From positions 187,022 to 251,021 of the forward strand of contig NZ_FZNT01000007.1 of assembly GCF_900188235.1 (NCBI RefSeq): 64,000 nt of DNA. The letters are read 5' to 3'. The notes under the pieces are model-generated. The model worked only from the letters and a program-made list of their open reading frames with translations, was not told the DNA's origin and did not search any database. Origin of the DNA: Lutibacter agarilyticus. GTDB taxonomy: Bacteria > Bacteroidota > Bacteroidia > Flavobacteriales > Flavobacteriaceae. This document shows, piece by piece, positions 36,747 through 45,231 of this stretch (its first letter is position 1; each line of letters begins with the position of its first letter). A program made the translations under genes and the position numbers.

Positions 36747-37616
36747 ATGAAAAATATACAATCCCATTTCAGTTTTAATAAAAAGCAACGAAATGGGATT
36801 TTCTTTTTACTACTTATTATAGTTGTATTGCAAATTGTAATTTTTTATGTTGATTTTTCTTCTGAAGTAAAAATACAAGTATCACAAAACGAAATCATTG
36901 CATTTGAACATGAAATGGACTCGCTTCGTTTGATTGAAATTGAAAATTCAAAACCTAAAATCTATCCGTTCAATCCAAATTATATTTCTGATTTTAAAGG
37001 CTACCAATTAGGAATGTCTGTTCAGGAAATTGATAAACTCATAAAGTATAGAGCAAAAGGTTTATATGTAAACTCGGTGCAACAATTTCAAGAAGTAACA
37101 GGTGTAAGTGATCGTTTATTGATTAAAATTTCCCCGTATTTTAAATTTCCAGCATGGGTGACTTCAAAAAAAACACAAAACACCAAGCCAATTATTTCTA
37201 AAGAAGCTATTGTTGAAGTGAAAGATATTAACCTTGCTACCGTTGAAGAGTTGCAAGTTGTTAAAGGTATTGGTGAAAAATTGGCACACAGAATAACTAA
37301 TTACAGAAGTAAGCTACAAGGGTACTCGTACAATAGTCAGTTGTTCGAGGTTTGGAATTTAGATGCTGAGGTTGTAAAGCAGCTTTTAATGCATTTTCAA
37401 GTGAAAGAGCAACCTGTAATTCAAAAAATAAATGTAAATACTGCAACATTTAAAGAAGTACTAGCTATTGTGTATATAGATTATGAATTGACTAAAAAGA
37501 TCTTTAATTATAAAGATGAAGTTGCTGAAATTCAATCTATTGAAGAGTTGAAAAAAATTGATGGTTTTCCTTTGGTGCAATTCGATAGAATAGCTTTATA
37601 TTTGACGGCTGAATAA
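36747..37616 (+). CDS. Membrane-anchored helix-hairpin-helix (ComEA-like) protein
   Basis: A 289-residue protein with one membrane helix near the N terminus (GIFFLLLIIVVLQIVIFYV, about 18-36) and three helix-hairpin-helix-like units facing outside: about 90-130 (VQEIDKLIKYRAKGL), a clear ComEA-type HhH at 155-190 (DINLATVEELQVVKGIGEKL) and a third at about 225-285 (INVNTATFKEVLAIV). HhH units bind DNA non-specifically. ComEA takes up DNA in competent bacteria, but many Bacteroidota relatives have no proven link to competence. An 11-bp inverted repeat lies inside codons 5-18. Confidence 0.82.
   Translation: MKNIQSHFSFNKKQRNGIFFLLLIIVVLQIVIFYVDFSSEVKIQVSQNEIIAFEHEMDSLRLIEIENSKPKIYPFNPNYISDFKGYQLGMSVQEIDKLIKYRAKGLYVNSVQQFQEVTGVSDRLLIKISPYFKFPAWVTSKKTQNTKPIISKEAIVEVKDINLATVEELQVVKGIGEKLAHRITNYRSKLQGYSYNSQLFEVWNLDAEVVKQLLMHFQVKEQPVIQKINVNTATFKEVLAIVYIDYELTKKIFNYKDEVAEIQSIEELKKIDGFPLVQFDRIALYLTAE
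36760..36800 (+). terminator. Hairpin with T-rich tail inside the start of the helix-hairpin-helix gene
   Basis: AATCCCATTTC (36760-36770) and its exact complement GAAATGGGATT (36790-36800) enclose a 19-base loop and are followed by TTCTTTTTAC. It could terminate or attenuate transcription coming from the symporter gene although it lies in the next coding sequence. Codon constraints make a chance origin possible. Confidence 0.35.
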
Positions 37617-37654
37617 ATTGGATTTAATAATTCCTTTAGCCTGAAATTTATACT

Positions 37655-38812
37655 ATGTATTTTACTGAAGAACACGACGCATTTCGACTAAGTTTTCGAG
37701 ATTTTTTACAAAAAGAAGTGATACCTAATATTGACCAATGGGAGGAAGCAGGTTTTATAGATAAATCTGTTTTTAAGAAATTTGGTGAAATGGGGTATTT
37801 AGGATTGAACTACCCTGAAGAATATGGAGGTTTAAATTTAGATTTATTTTATACTGTTGTTTTTTTAGAAGAACTTCAAAAGGTGAATTCTGGTGGATTT
37901 GCAGCAGCTATGTGGGCACATGTTTATTTAGCAATGACACATTTAAATGCAGAAGGAAGTTCAGAAATCAAAAAAAAATATTTGGTTCCAAGTATTGAAG
38001 GTGAAATGGTTGGTTGTTTGTGTGTTTCAGAACCTTTTGGAGGTTCAGACGTTGCAGCAATGCGAACAACAGCTACTAAGCAAGGTGATACATACGTTAT
38101 AAATGGCTCAAAAACATTTATTACAAACGGTGTTTACTCTGATTATTTGGTGGTTGCAGCTAAAACTTCACCTGAACTTGGAAATAAAGGAATGAGTATT
38201 TTTGTTGTTGACCGAGAGTCTGCAGGACTTTCAGCAACTCAACTAGTGAAGTTGGGTTGGAAAGCTTCTGACACTGCTGAGATAGCTTTTGACAATGTTG
38301 TAGTTCCAAAAGAAAATATGCTTGGTGAAGAGGGAAAAGGGTTTGGATATATTATGCAGCACTTTGCTTCTGAAAGAGTAATAATGGGTGTAAATGCACA
38401 TGCAAGAGCTGAATTTGCATTGGATTATGCAATAGGATATATGTCTGAAAGAACCGCATTTGGAAAAACAATTGACAAATTTCAAGCGTTGCGACATAAA
38501 GTGGCTGATATGGCTAGTGAAGTTGAAATGTGTAAAGAGTTTAATTATTCGATTGTTAAAAGATTAGATTTAGGACAATACGTAGTTAAAGAGGCAAGTA
38601 TGTCTAAATTAATGGCTACAAAAATTGCTGATGAAGTTATTTATAACTGCTTACAATTACTTGGTGGTTATGGTTATATGGAAGAGTACCCAATGGCACG
38701 ATTATTTAGAGATAGTAGGCTTGGGCCAATAGGAGGTGGTACTTCTGAAATTCTGCGAGAAATTATCTCAAAAATGATTATAGATAAGAAAGAATATAAG
38801 CCAACAACGTAG
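37655..38812 (+). CDS. Acyl-CoA dehydrogenase
   Basis: A 385-residue flavoprotein of the acyl-CoA dehydrogenase family, normal length. Signatures: CVSEPFGGSDVAAMRTTATK near 118-137, NGSKTFITNG (substrate/FAD region), FGKTIDKFQALRHKVADMAS, and LQLLGGYGYMEEYPMARLFR containing the GGYGY block. The catalytic base is not assignable without a structural alignment: a Glu lies in GGTSEILREIIS near the C terminus. It catalyses alpha,beta-dehydrogenation of an acyl-CoA and passes electrons to ETF. Chain-length specificity is unknown. It stands alone, 113 bp before rpsU. Confidence 0.94.
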   Translation: MYFTEEHDAFRLSFRDFLQKEVIPNIDQWEEAGFIDKSVFKKFGEMGYLGLNYPEEYGGLNLDLFYTVVFLEELQKVNSGGFAAAMWAHVYLAMTHLNAEGSSEIKKKYLVPSIEGEMVGCLCVSEPFGGSDVAAMRTTATKQGDTYVINGSKTFITNGVYSDYLVVAAKTSPELGNKGMSIFVVDRESAGLSATQLVKLGWKASDTAEIAFDNVVVPKENMLGEEGKGFGYIMQHFASERVIMGVNAHARAEFALDYAIGYMSERTAFGKTIDKFQALRHKVADMASEVEMCKEFNYSIVKRLDLGQYVVKEASMSKLMATKIADEVIYNCLQLLGGYGYMEEYPMARLFRDSRLGPIGGGTSEILREIISKMIIDKKEYKPTT

Positions 38813-38848
38813 CTTATTGTTAATTACTAAAATAAAATAATTTATTTG

Positions 38849-38878
38849 TTGTTTGTGTTTAATTAGTTTGTACCTTTG
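38849..38878 (+). promoter_or_regulatory. Bacteroidota promoter of rpsU
   Basis: A TTG box (38849-38851) and a TACCTTTG box (38871-38878) with 19 bases between them, matching the -33 TTG / -7 TAnnTTTG pattern of Bacteroidota housekeeping promoters. It lies 46 bp before the rpsU start. Confidence 0.7.
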
Positions 38879-38907
38879 CAGTCCAAAATTAAAAAGAGAA
38901 CATTTTG

Positions 38908-38916
38908 AAAGGAGGT
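38908..38916 (+). promoter_or_regulatory. Strong Shine-Dalgarno sequence of rpsU
   Basis: AAAGGAGGT, fully complementary to the 16S anti-Shine-Dalgarno core, ends 8 bases before the ATG at 38925. None of the other starts inspected in this window has such a site. In Flavobacterium, ribosomal protein bS21 helps hide the anti-Shine-Dalgarno, and the rpsU mRNA is reported to keep a strong site that permits autoregulation; the sequence here fits that. Confidence 0.9.
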
Positions 38917-38924
38917 GCTAAAAT

Positions 38925-39122
38925 ATGTTAATCATACCAGTTAAAGACGGAGAAAATATTGATAGAGCGTTAAAACGTTACAAAAGAAAATTTGATCGTA
39001 CGAAGACAATGAAGAATTTGCGTAATCGTAAACAATTCAACAAACCTTCAGTTGTAAACCGTGCACAAAACATAAAAGCTCAATACGTTCAAAGATTAAG
39101 AACAGCAGAAGAGCAAGGTTAA
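38925..39122 (+). CDS. rpsU: 30S ribosomal protein bS21
   Basis: A 65-residue, very basic ribosomal protein matching bS21 (MLIIPVKDGENIDRALKRYK, then RKQFNKPSVVNRAQNIKA). It sits near the 3' end of 16S rRNA on the small-subunit platform. In Bacteroidota it takes part, with bS18 and bS6, in sequestering the anti-Shine-Dalgarno sequence. The gene is a single transcription unit with its own promoter, a strong Shine-Dalgarno sequence and a terminator directly downstream, which suits independent autoregulated expression. Confidence 0.97.
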   Translation: MLIIPVKDGENIDRALKRYKRKFDRTKTMKNLRNRKQFNKPSVVNRAQNIKAQYVQRLRTAEEQG

Positions 39123-39141
39123 AATTTAGCCAAAACACTTT

Positions 39142-39198
39142 AAACCGTTAGTATTACTTAACTACAATTTGTATGTTTGTTTACTAACGGTTTTTTTT
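39142..39198 (+). terminator. Terminator of rpsU abutting the recombinase start codon
   Basis: AAACCGTTAGTA (39142-39153) pairs with TACTAACGGTTT (39182-39193) around a 28-base loop and is followed by T to base 39198. The next base begins the ATG of the recombinase gene, so any transcript reading into that gene must pass this hairpin. Confidence 0.75.
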
Positions 39199-40086
39199 AT
39201 GCTTGTGAATTCCTTTCTAAACTATTTAAAATTTGAGAAAAAATACTCAAAACACACAGTAATAGCATACAAAAATGATTTAACTTCCTTTCAGGAGTTT
39301 TGTCAGACTGAATTCAATGATCCAGCGATTTCAAAAGTAAATTACGCGCAAATTAGACATTGGATTGTTAGTTTAGTAAATTCGAAGGTTACAAATAGAA
39401 CCATTAACCGCAAAATTTCTTCATTAAAATCGTTTTATAAGTTTCTTCAAAAAACAAAGCAAATTGAAGAAAGTCCGCTTGCAAAACATAGCGCATTAAA
39501 AATAGCAAAAAGAGTTCAGGTTCCTTTTTCTGAAAAAGAAATAGAAAATGTAATAAATGCCGAAGTAGAAATTGATAATTTCGAATCAGTTAGAAATAAA
39601 TTAGTTGTTGAATTGTTGTATTCAACAGGTATGCGGCGAAGTGAATTAATTAATGTAAAAGTATCCGATGTTGATTTCAGTAATGATGCGGTTAAAGTAT
39701 TAGGTAAAAGAAATAAAGAGCGTTTTATTCCGTTATTAAATTCAGTTAAAAAGTCATTGAAAGAATATTTAATGCTTAGAAATGAAATAGATAGCAACGA
39801 GTCTTATTTATTGCTTACAAAAAAAGGTAAAAAAACGTATGATACACTTGTGTATCGTATAATAAATAATTATTTTAGTAGTGTGTCGTCAAAGGTTAAA
39901 AAAAGCCCACATGTAATTAGGCATTCTTTTGCAACACATTTGCTGAATGAAGGTGCGGACTTAAACTCAGTTAAAGAATTGCTTGGTCATTCTAGTTTAG
40001 CGTCAACACAAGTATATACCCATAGTAGTTTGGGTAAGTTAAAGGAAGTGTATAACAACGCCCATCCAAGGAGCGTAAAAAATTAA
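39199..40086 (+). CDS. Tyrosine recombinase of the XerC/XerD type
   Basis: A 295-residue integrase-fold recombinase from the ATG at 39199 (MLVNSFLNYLKFEKKYSKHT); an in-frame TTG ten codons earlier would place the start inside the rpsU terminator. Catalytic residues are visible in order: Arg in YSTGMRRSELI, Lys in the VLGKRNKER hairpin, HxxR in HVIRHSFATH, His in LLGHSSLASTQ and the nucleophile Tyr in VYTHSSLGKL. The size and N-terminal SAM-like domain fit chromosome-dimer-resolution enzymes rather than phage integrases; XerC versus XerD is not decided. No att-like repeats were seen. The HPF gene follows after 6 bp. Confidence 0.92.
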   Translation: MLVNSFLNYLKFEKKYSKHTVIAYKNDLTSFQEFCQTEFNDPAISKVNYAQIRHWIVSLVNSKVTNRTINRKISSLKSFYKFLQKTKQIEESPLAKHSALKIAKRVQVPFSEKEIENVINAEVEIDNFESVRNKLVVELLYSTGMRRSELINVKVSDVDFSNDAVKVLGKRNKERFIPLLNSVKKSLKEYLMLRNEIDSNESYLLLTKKGKKTYDTLVYRIINNYFSSVSSKVKKSPHVIRHSFATHLLNEGADLNSVKELLGHSSLASTQVYTHSSLGKLKEVYNNAHPRSVKN

Positions 40087-40092
40087 TTTATT

Positions 40093-40392
40093 ATGAAAGT
40101 AAACGTACAGTCAGTTAATTTCAATGTAGATAAGAGTCTTATCGATTTTATTGAGAAAAAAATAAATGGTTTAGAAAAGTATTATGATAAAATAGTAGAT
40201 TCAGATGTGTACCTAAAAGTGCAACAAACAAGTGAAAAAGAAAATAAATCAGTAGATATTAAATTGAATATACCGGGGAATGATTTGGTGGTGAAAAAAC
40301 AAAGTAAAACATTTGAAGAAGGTGTTATGTTAGCAACAGATTCTTTAAAAAGACAGTTAACAAAAAAGAAGGAAAAAGTTAGAGCAAAATAA
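40093..40392 (+). CDS. Ribosome hibernation factor, HPF/YfiA family
   Basis: A 99-residue short-form HPF/RaiA protein (MKVNVQSVNFNVDKSLIDFI, then KIVDSDVYLKV, ending in a Lys-rich tail). Family members bind the 30S decoding site and inactivate or dimerise ribosomes in stationary phase. It lacks the C-terminal extension of long HPF. It lies 6 bp after the recombinase gene and 97 bp before the tRNA cluster, which has its own promoter. Confidence 0.92.
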   Translation: MKVNVQSVNFNVDKSLIDFIEKKINGLEKYYDKIVDSDVYLKVQQTSEKENKSVDIKLNIPGNDLVVKKQSKTFEEGVMLATDSLKRQLTKKKEKVRAK

Positions 40393-40416
40393 ATTTTAAA
40401 AAATAATTTAAAAAGG

Positions 40417-40448
40417 TTTGTTTAAAAATAAAAACTTTAATACATTTG
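40417..40448 (+). promoter_or_regulatory. Bacteroidota promoter of the tRNA-tuf unit
   Basis: TTTG (40417-40420) and TACATTTG (40441-40448), 20 bases apart, match the -33/-7 pattern. It lies 41 bp before the first tRNA, so it should drive tRNA-Thr-Tyr-Gly-Thr and probably tuf. Confidence 0.72.
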
Positions 40449-40489
40449 CAGTCCGTTAGAAATAGCGGACTTCTTTTATGGAGTAAATT

Positions 40490-40563
40490 GCCGATGTAGC
40501 TCAGCTGGCTAGAGCAGCTGATTTGTAATCAGCAGGTCGTGGGTTCGAGTCCCTCCATCGGCT
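40490..40563 (+). tRNA. tRNA-Thr (TGT)
   Basis: A 74-base cloverleaf: acceptor GCCGATG pairs with CATCGGC, the anticodon stem GCTGA/TCAGC encloses the loop TTTGTAA (anticodon TGT) and the T arm is GTGGGTTCGAGTCCC. CCA is not encoded. First of four tRNAs in the thr-tyr-gly-thr-tuf order. Confidence 0.97.
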
Positions 40564-40596
40564 CAAAAGAAAAAAGTTCTTTGAATAAAATTTAAT

Positions 40597-40677
<81 letters not shown>

Positions 40678-40733
40678 CGAAAAGGAATGCAATAAGAAAT
40701 TATTGCAATAATGATGATTTGAAAAAAATTATT

Positions 40734-40806
40734 GCGAGAGTAGCTCAGTTGGTAGAGCTTCAGCCTTCCAAGCTGACTGTCGCCGGTTCGAGCCCGGTCT
40801 CTCGCT
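40734..40806 (+). tRNA. tRNA-Gly (TCC)
   Basis: A 73-base cloverleaf: acceptor GCGAGAG pairs with CTCTCGC; the anticodon stem CAGCC/GGCTG-type arms enclose a loop with TCC; T arm GCCGGTTCGAGCCCGGT. CCA is not encoded. Confidence 0.96.
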
Positions 40807-40817
40807 CAATTTTTTTG

Positions 40818-40889
40818 GCCGGTGTAGCTCAGGGGTAGAGCGTTTCCTTGGTAAGGAAGAGGTCACGGGTTCAATTCCCGTCATTGGCT
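40818..40889 (+). tRNA. tRNA-Thr (GGT)
   Basis: A 72-base cloverleaf: acceptor GCCGGTG pairs with CATTGGC, including a G-T wobble; the stem TTCCT/AGGAA region encloses a loop with anticodon GGT; T arm ACGGGTTCAATTCCCGT. CCA is not encoded. It lies 58 bp before the tuf start. Confidence 0.96.
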
Positions 40890-40947
40890 CAAGTAAAGAA
40901 TAGAATGTAACACTATATATTTAACTAAGATTTAAAATTTAATAATT

Positions 40948-42135
40948 ATGGCTAAAGAAACCTTCGATCGTTCGAAACCACATTTAAACATTGGTACTAT
41001 TGGACACGTTGATCACGGTAAAACAACCTTAACAGCTGCTATTACTGTTGTATTAGCAGAGAAAGGACTTTCTGAAGTAAAAGATTTCGATCAAATCGAT
41101 AACGCACCTGAGGAAAAAGAAAGAGGTATTACAATTAATACTGCTCACGTAGAGTACCAAACTGCTAATCGTCACTACGCTCACGTTGACTGTCCAGGTC
41201 ACGCCGATTACGTAAAGAACATGGTAACTGGTGCTGCGCAAATGGATGGTGCAATCATTGTTGTAGCTGCAACTGATGGACCAATGCCTCAAACTAGAGA
41301 ACACATCTTATTAGGTCGCCAAGTAGGTATTCCTAGATTAGTTGTATTCATGAATAAAGTGGATATGGTTGATGATGAAGAACTATTAGAATTGGTAGAG
41401 ATGGAAATCAGAGATTTATTATCTTTCTACGATTATGATGGTGACAATACTCCTGTAATTCAAGGCTCTGCTTTAGGTGGATTGAATAAGGATGAAAAAT
41501 GGATGGATAAGATAATGGAATTGATGGACGCTGTTGATACTTGGATTGAGTTACCAAAGCGTGATGTTGATAAAGATTTCTTAATGCCAATTGAAGATGT
41601 ATTCTCAATTACAGGTCGTGGTACTGTTGCAACTGGTCGTATTGAAACTGGTGTAGCTAATACTGGAGATTCTGTTGATATTATTGGTATGGGAGCTGAA
41701 AAATTAACTTCTACAGTTACTGGAGTTGAAATGTTCCGTAAAATATTAGATAGAGGTGAAGCTGGAGATAACGTAGGTATCTTATTAAGAGGTATTGCTA
41801 AAGAAGATATCAAAAGAGGTATGGTAATCTGTAAGCCAGGTTCTGTAACTCCACATGCTAACTTTAAAGCTGAGGTTTATATCCTTAAAAAAGAAGAAGG
41901 TGGACGTCACACTCCATTCCATAACAACTACCGTCCACAGTTTTACGTACGTACAACTGACGTAACAGGTACTATTAACTTACCTGAAGGTGTTGAAATG
42001 GTAATGCCAGGAGATAACTTAACAATTACTGTTGAATTACACCAACCAATTGCATTAAACGTAGGTTTACGTTTTGCAATCCGTGAAGGTGGTAGAACAG
42101 TAGGTGCAGGTCAGGTAACTCAAATGTTAGACTAA
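40948..42135 (+). CDS. tuf: Elongation factor Tu
   Basis: A 395-residue full-length EF-Tu, the GTPase that delivers aminoacyl-tRNA to the ribosome. GTP-binding motifs: GHVDHGKT (G1, about 18-25), [12 protein letters not shown] (switch I/G2), DCPGHADY (G3), NKVDMVDD (G4) and SAL (G5). It follows four tRNA genes in the same order as the E. coli thrU-tyrU-glyT-thrT-tufB operon. A hairpin separates it from tRNA-Trp. No second tuf copy is in the window. Confidence 0.99.
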   Translation: MAKETFDRSKPHLNIGTIGHVDHGKTTLTAAITVVLAEKGLSEVKDFDQIDNAPEEKERGITINTAHVEYQTANRHYAHVDCPGHADYVKNMVTGAAQMDGAIIVVAATDGPMPQTREHILLGRQVGIPRLVVFMNKVDMVDDEELLELVEMEIRDLLSFYDYDGDNTPVIQGSALGGLNKDEKWMDKIMELMDAVDTWIELPKRDVDKDFLMPIEDVFSITGRGTVATGRIETGVANTGDSVDIIGMGAEKLTSTVTGVEMFRKILDRGEAGDNVGILLRGIAKEDIKRGMVICKPGSVTPHANFKAEVYILKKEEGGRHTPFHNNYRPQFYVRTTDVTGTINLPEGVEMVMPGDNLTITVELHQPIALNVGLRFAIREGGRTVGAGQVTQMLD

Positions 42136-42155
42136 TCAGTACTGAATAAAGTAAT

Positions 42156-42181
42156 AAGGTGCTTCTGAGAAGGAGCACCTT
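42156..42181 (+). terminator. Hairpin between tuf and tRNA-Trp
   Basis: AAGGTGCT (42156-42163) pairs with AGCACCTT (42174-42181) over a 10-base loop, followed by a short TCTT. It may end the tuf transcript partly or be a processing site just before tRNA-Trp; the T tract is too short for a strong terminator. Confidence 0.5.
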
Positions 42182-42185
42182 TCTT

Positions 42186-42258
42186 ACGGGCGTAGCTCAG
42201 TTGGTAGAGCACTGGTCTCCAAAACCAGGTGTCGGGAGTTCGAGTCTCTCCGCCCGTG
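42186..42258 (+). tRNA. tRNA-Trp (CCA anticodon)
   Basis: A 73-base cloverleaf: acceptor ACGGGCG pairs with CGCCCGT; CTGGT/ACCAG encloses the loop CTCCAAA with anticodon CCA; T arm CGGGAGTTCGAGTCTCTCCG. It lies 14 bp before secE, a position seen in many bacteria. Confidence 0.97.
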
Positions 42259-42272
42259 CAAAATTAAAAGAA

Positions 42273-42461
42273 ATGAATTTAGTTAAATATATAAAAGACT
42301 CATTTGATGAGTTGCGTAACAAAACATCTTGGATTCCTTGGGAAGAAGCTCAAAAATCTACAGTTATTGTTGCTTTATTTACAGTGCTATTTGCATTAGC
42401 TGTATTTGCTGTGGATAAATTCTTCCAAACTGGTTTAACTGAGTATTTTAAATTATTTTAA
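42273..42461 (+). CDS. secE: Preprotein translocase subunit SecE
   Basis: A 62-residue single-helix SecE from the ATG at 42273. The short amphipathic N-terminal part (MNLVKYIKDSFDELRNKTSW) and the membrane helix (VIVALFTVLFALAVFAVDKF) are typical of the minimal bacterial form. The open frame continues upstream through the tRNA-Trp gene, so that part is not coding. SecE clamps the SecY channel. NusG starts 14 bp downstream. Confidence 0.95.
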   Translation: MNLVKYIKDSFDELRNKTSWIPWEEAQKSTVIVALFTVLFALAVFAVDKFFQTGLTEYFKLF

Positions 42462-42475
42462 TTCAACAAAAATTC

Positions 42476-43027
42476 ATGGCTGATTCTGTAAAAAAATGGT
42501 ACGTAGTTAGAGCTATTGGTGGACAAGAAAATAAGGTGAAATCTTATATTGAAACTGAAATTTCTCGTCTTGGTATGACTGATTATGTAGATAGAGTTTT
42601 AGTGCCAACGGAAAAAGTTATTCAAGTTCGTAACGGTAAGAAGATAAACAAAGAAAGAGTTTATTTCCCAGGTTATGTAATGATTGAAGCTAATTTAAGC
42701 GGTGAACTTCCACATATAATTAAAGGTATTACGGGTGTTATAGGTTTTTTAGGAGAAGTAAAAGGAGGAGATCCGGTTCCTATGAGAAAATCTGAAATAA
42801 ATAGAATGCTTGGTAAAGTTGATGAATTATCAGTTCAAAATGATAATGTTGCTATACCATACATTGTTGGAGAAACCGTAAAAGTTATTGATGGACCATT
42901 TAATGGTTTTGATGGAACTATTGAGAAAATTAATGAAGAAAAACGTAAGCTTGAAGTAATGGTGAAAATCTTTGGAAGAAAAACTCCATTAGAATTAAGC
43001 TATATGCAAGTTGAAAAAATTTCATAA
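42476..43027 (+). CDS. nusG: Transcription termination/antitermination factor NusG
   Basis: A 183-residue NusG. The NGN domain runs from WYVVRAIGGQENKVKSYIE to the FPGYVMIEANL block, and the C-terminal KOW domain has VKVIDGPFNGFDGTIEKIN. It binds RNA polymerase and couples it to Rho or the ribosome. Standard position between secE and rplK. Confidence 0.97.
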   Translation: MADSVKKWYVVRAIGGQENKVKSYIETEISRLGMTDYVDRVLVPTEKVIQVRNGKKINKERVYFPGYVMIEANLSGELPHIIKGITGVIGFLGEVKGGDPVPMRKSEINRMLGKVDELSVQNDNVAIPYIVGETVKVIDGPFNGFDGTIEKINEEKRKLEVMVKIFGRKTPLELSYMQVEKIS

Positions 43028-43095
43028 TTGTTACAATAATATGATATTGTATTGTGCTTCCAACTAATATATAATATCTAATTTAAGATTAAAAA

Positions 43096-43539
43096 ATGGC
43101 AAAAGAAGTTAGTAAAGTAGTAAAATTACAAGTACGTGGAGGTGCAGCAAACCCATCACCACCAGTTGGACCTGCTTTAGGTGCTGCCGGAGTTAACATT
43201 ATGGAGTTCTGTAAGCAATTTAATGCTAGAACTCAAGACAAGCAAGGGAAAGTTTTACCAGTAGCAATTACTGTGTATAAAGATAAATCTTTTGACTTTG
43301 TTGTTAAAACTCCACCAGCGGCTATTCAAATTTTAGAAGCAGCGAAAGTGAAAAAAGGTTCTTCAGAACCTAACCGTAATAAGGTAGCTACAGTTACTTG
43401 GGATCAATTGAAAGTTATTGCTGAAGACAAAATGGTAGATTTAAATGCATTTACTGTAGAGTCAGCTATGTTAATGATGGCAGGTACAGCGCGTTCAATG
43501 GGTATTAGAGTAAAAGGTGAAGCTCCAGTTAAACAATAA
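43096..43539 (+). CDS. rplK: 50S ribosomal protein uL11
   Basis: A 147-residue uL11: [20 protein letters not shown] at the N terminus is diagnostic and the C-terminal RNA-binding domain ends [12 protein letters not shown]. It organises the GTPase-associated centre of 23S rRNA. It precedes rplA by 15 bp. The 68-base gap after nusG has no clear hairpin. Confidence 0.98.
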   Translation: MAKEVSKVVKLQVRGGAANPSPPVGPALGAAGVNIMEFCKQFNARTQDKQGKVLPVAITVYKDKSFDFVVKTPPAAIQILEAAKVKKGSSEPNRNKVATVTWDQLKVIAEDKMVDLNAFTVESAMLMMAGTARSMGIRVKGEAPVKQ

Positions 43540-43554
43540 AACAGTTATTAAAAA

Positions 43555-44244
43555 ATGGCAAAATTAACTAAAAAGCAAAAAGAAGCTCAAGCGAAGGTTG
43601 ATAATAATCAAGCTTATTCGTTAAAAGACGCTTCTGCTTTAGTAAAAGAAATTACTAGCGTAAATTTTGATGCATCTATTGACTTAGCTGTGAGATTGGG
43701 AGTTGATCCTCGTAAAGCCAATCAAATGGTTAGAGGGGTAGTAACTTTACCACACGGTACAGGTAAAGATGTTAAAGTTTTAGCATTAGTAACTCCAGAT
43801 AAAGAAGCAGATGCTACAGAGGCAGGTGCTGATTATGTTGGATTAGATGAATACCTTCAGAAAATTAAAGAAGGATGGACAGATGTTGACGTTATTATTA
43901 CAATGCCAAGTGTAATGGGTAAATTAGGTCCTTTAGGTCGAGTTTTAGGACCAAGAGGTTTAATGCCTAACCCAAAGACTGGTACTGTAACAATGGATGT
44001 TGCAAAAGCTGTAAAAGAAGTAAAAGCAGGTAAAATTGACTTTAGAGTAGATAAAACTGGAATTGTACACGCAGGAATTGGAAAAGCATCTTTTGACGCT
44101 GATAAGATTTTTGATAATGCAGAAGAGTTGATTCAGACTTTAATTAAAATGAAACCTACAGCTGCAAAAGGAACTTATATTAAAAGCATTTACATGTCTA
44201 GTACTATGAGTCCAGGTGTTCAAATAGATATTAAATCAGTTTAA
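43555..44244 (+). CDS. rplA: 50S ribosomal protein uL1
   Basis: A 229-residue uL1, normal length, with the signature [20 protein letters not shown] leading to PNPKTGTV. It forms the mobile L1 stalk and in many bacteria represses its own operon mRNA; no obvious L1-binding mimic was identified here. rplJ follows after 21 bp. Confidence 0.98.
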   Translation: MAKLTKKQKEAQAKVDNNQAYSLKDASALVKEITSVNFDASIDLAVRLGVDPRKANQMVRGVVTLPHGTGKDVKVLALVTPDKEADATEAGADYVGLDEYLQKIKEGWTDVDVIITMPSVMGKLGPLGRVLGPRGLMPNPKTGTVTMDVAKAVKEVKAGKIDFRVDKTGIVHAGIGKASFDADKIFDNAEELIQTLIKMKPTAAKGTYIKSIYMSSTMSPGVQIDIKSV

Positions 44245-44265
44245 TTAAAGTTAAAATTTCAAATT

Positions 44266-44790
44266 ATGACTAGAGAAGAAAAATCACAAGTGATTGAAAC
44301 TTTAACAACGCAATTAACTGAAGGAACTATTATCTATTTAGCTGATATTTCAGGATTAAATGCTTTAGAAACCTCTAACTTACGTAGAGCTTGTTTTAAA
44401 GCAGATATAAAACTTGCAGTTGTTAAAAATACATTGCTAGAAAAAGCAATGGAAAAATCTGATAAAGATTTTGGTGAATTACCTACAGCATTAAAAGGAA
44501 ATACTTCTTTAATGTTTTCAGAAACAGGTAATGCGCCAGCAAAATTAATTAAAGAATTTCAAAAGAAATCAAAATCTAATAAGCCTTTATTAAAAGGAGC
44601 TTATGTTGAAGAAGCAATTTTTGTTGGTGAAGACCAATTAGAAACCTTAGTTAACATTAAGTCTAAAGAAGAACTTATTGGAGAAATTATTACAATTTTA
44701 CAATCACCAGCTAAAAATGTTGTTTCAGCATTACAGTCTGGAGGTGCTAAATTGTCGGGTATTTTGAAAACATTATCAGAAAAAGAATAA
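44266..44790 (+). CDS. rplJ: 50S ribosomal protein uL10
   Basis: A 174-residue uL10 that anchors bL12 dimers to the ribosome. LADISGLNALETSNLRRACF and AVVKNTLLEKAMEKSD are the conserved rRNA-binding segments and the C-terminal helix, which binds bL12, ends GILKTLSEKE. The upstream gap is only 21 bp, so the long rplJ leader known from enterobacteria is absent. Confidence 0.97.
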   Translation: MTREEKSQVIETLTTQLTEGTIIYLADISGLNALETSNLRRACFKADIKLAVVKNTLLEKAMEKSDKDFGELPTALKGNTSLMFSETGNAPAKLIKEFQKKSKSNKPLLKGAYVEEAIFVGEDQLETLVNIKSKEELIGEIITILQSPAKNVVSALQSGGAKLSGILKTLSEKE

Positions 44791-44831
44791 GCGCACTAAT
44801 AAACTAATAAATAAAAATTAAACAAAGAGAA

Positions 44832-45206
44832 ATGGCAGATTTAAAAGATTTCGCAGAACAACTTGTTAACTTAACAGTTAAAGAAGTAAACGAGTTAGCT
44901 AATATTTTAAAAGACGAATATGGTATTGAGCCAGCTGCAGCAGCAGTTGCAGTAGCAGGTCCAGCAGCAGGTGGAGAAGCAGCAGCAGAAGAGCAAACTG
45001 AATTCGACGTAATTTTAAAAGCAGCCGGAGGTTCTAAATTAGCAGTTGTAAAACTTGTTAAAGAATTAACTGGATTAGGATTAAAAGAAGCTAAAGGTGT
45101 TGTAGATAGCGCACCAGCACCAGTAAAAGAAGGTGTTTCTAAAGAAGAAGCAGAAGGATTAAAAGCTTCATTAGAAGAGGCTGGAGCTGAGGTTGAGCTT
45201 AAATAA
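44832..45206 (+). CDS. rplL: 50S ribosomal protein bL12 (L7/L12)
   Basis: A 124-residue bL12. The N-terminal dimerisation region ([20 protein letters not shown]) is joined by an Ala/Gly-rich hinge (about 36-53) to the C-terminal factor-binding domain ([20 protein letters not shown], then [14 protein letters not shown]). It recruits translational GTPases. The 120-bp gap to rpoB holds a strong hairpin. Confidence 0.98.
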   Translation: MADLKDFAEQLVNLTVKEVNELANILKDEYGIEPAAAAVAVAGPAAGGEAAAEEQTEFDVILKAAGGSKLAVVKLVKELTGLGLKEAKGVVDSAPAPVKEGVSKEEAEGLKASLEEAGAEVELK

Positions 45207-45231
45207 GCTTTCAACACTTAACACAATTTAA

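Noticed and set aside
39169-39198. TTG start ten codons upstream of the Xer-type recombinase
   Set aside because: It lies within the rpsU terminator; the ATG at 39199 gives a standard-length protein.
42159-42272. N-terminal extension of SecE upstream of 42273
   Set aside because: It would translate the tRNA-Trp gene; the ATG at 42273 gives a normal SecE.
44804-45217. 137-codon frame antisense to rplL
   Set aside because: It comes from the Ala-rich codon pattern of bL12, which is certain on the plus strand.
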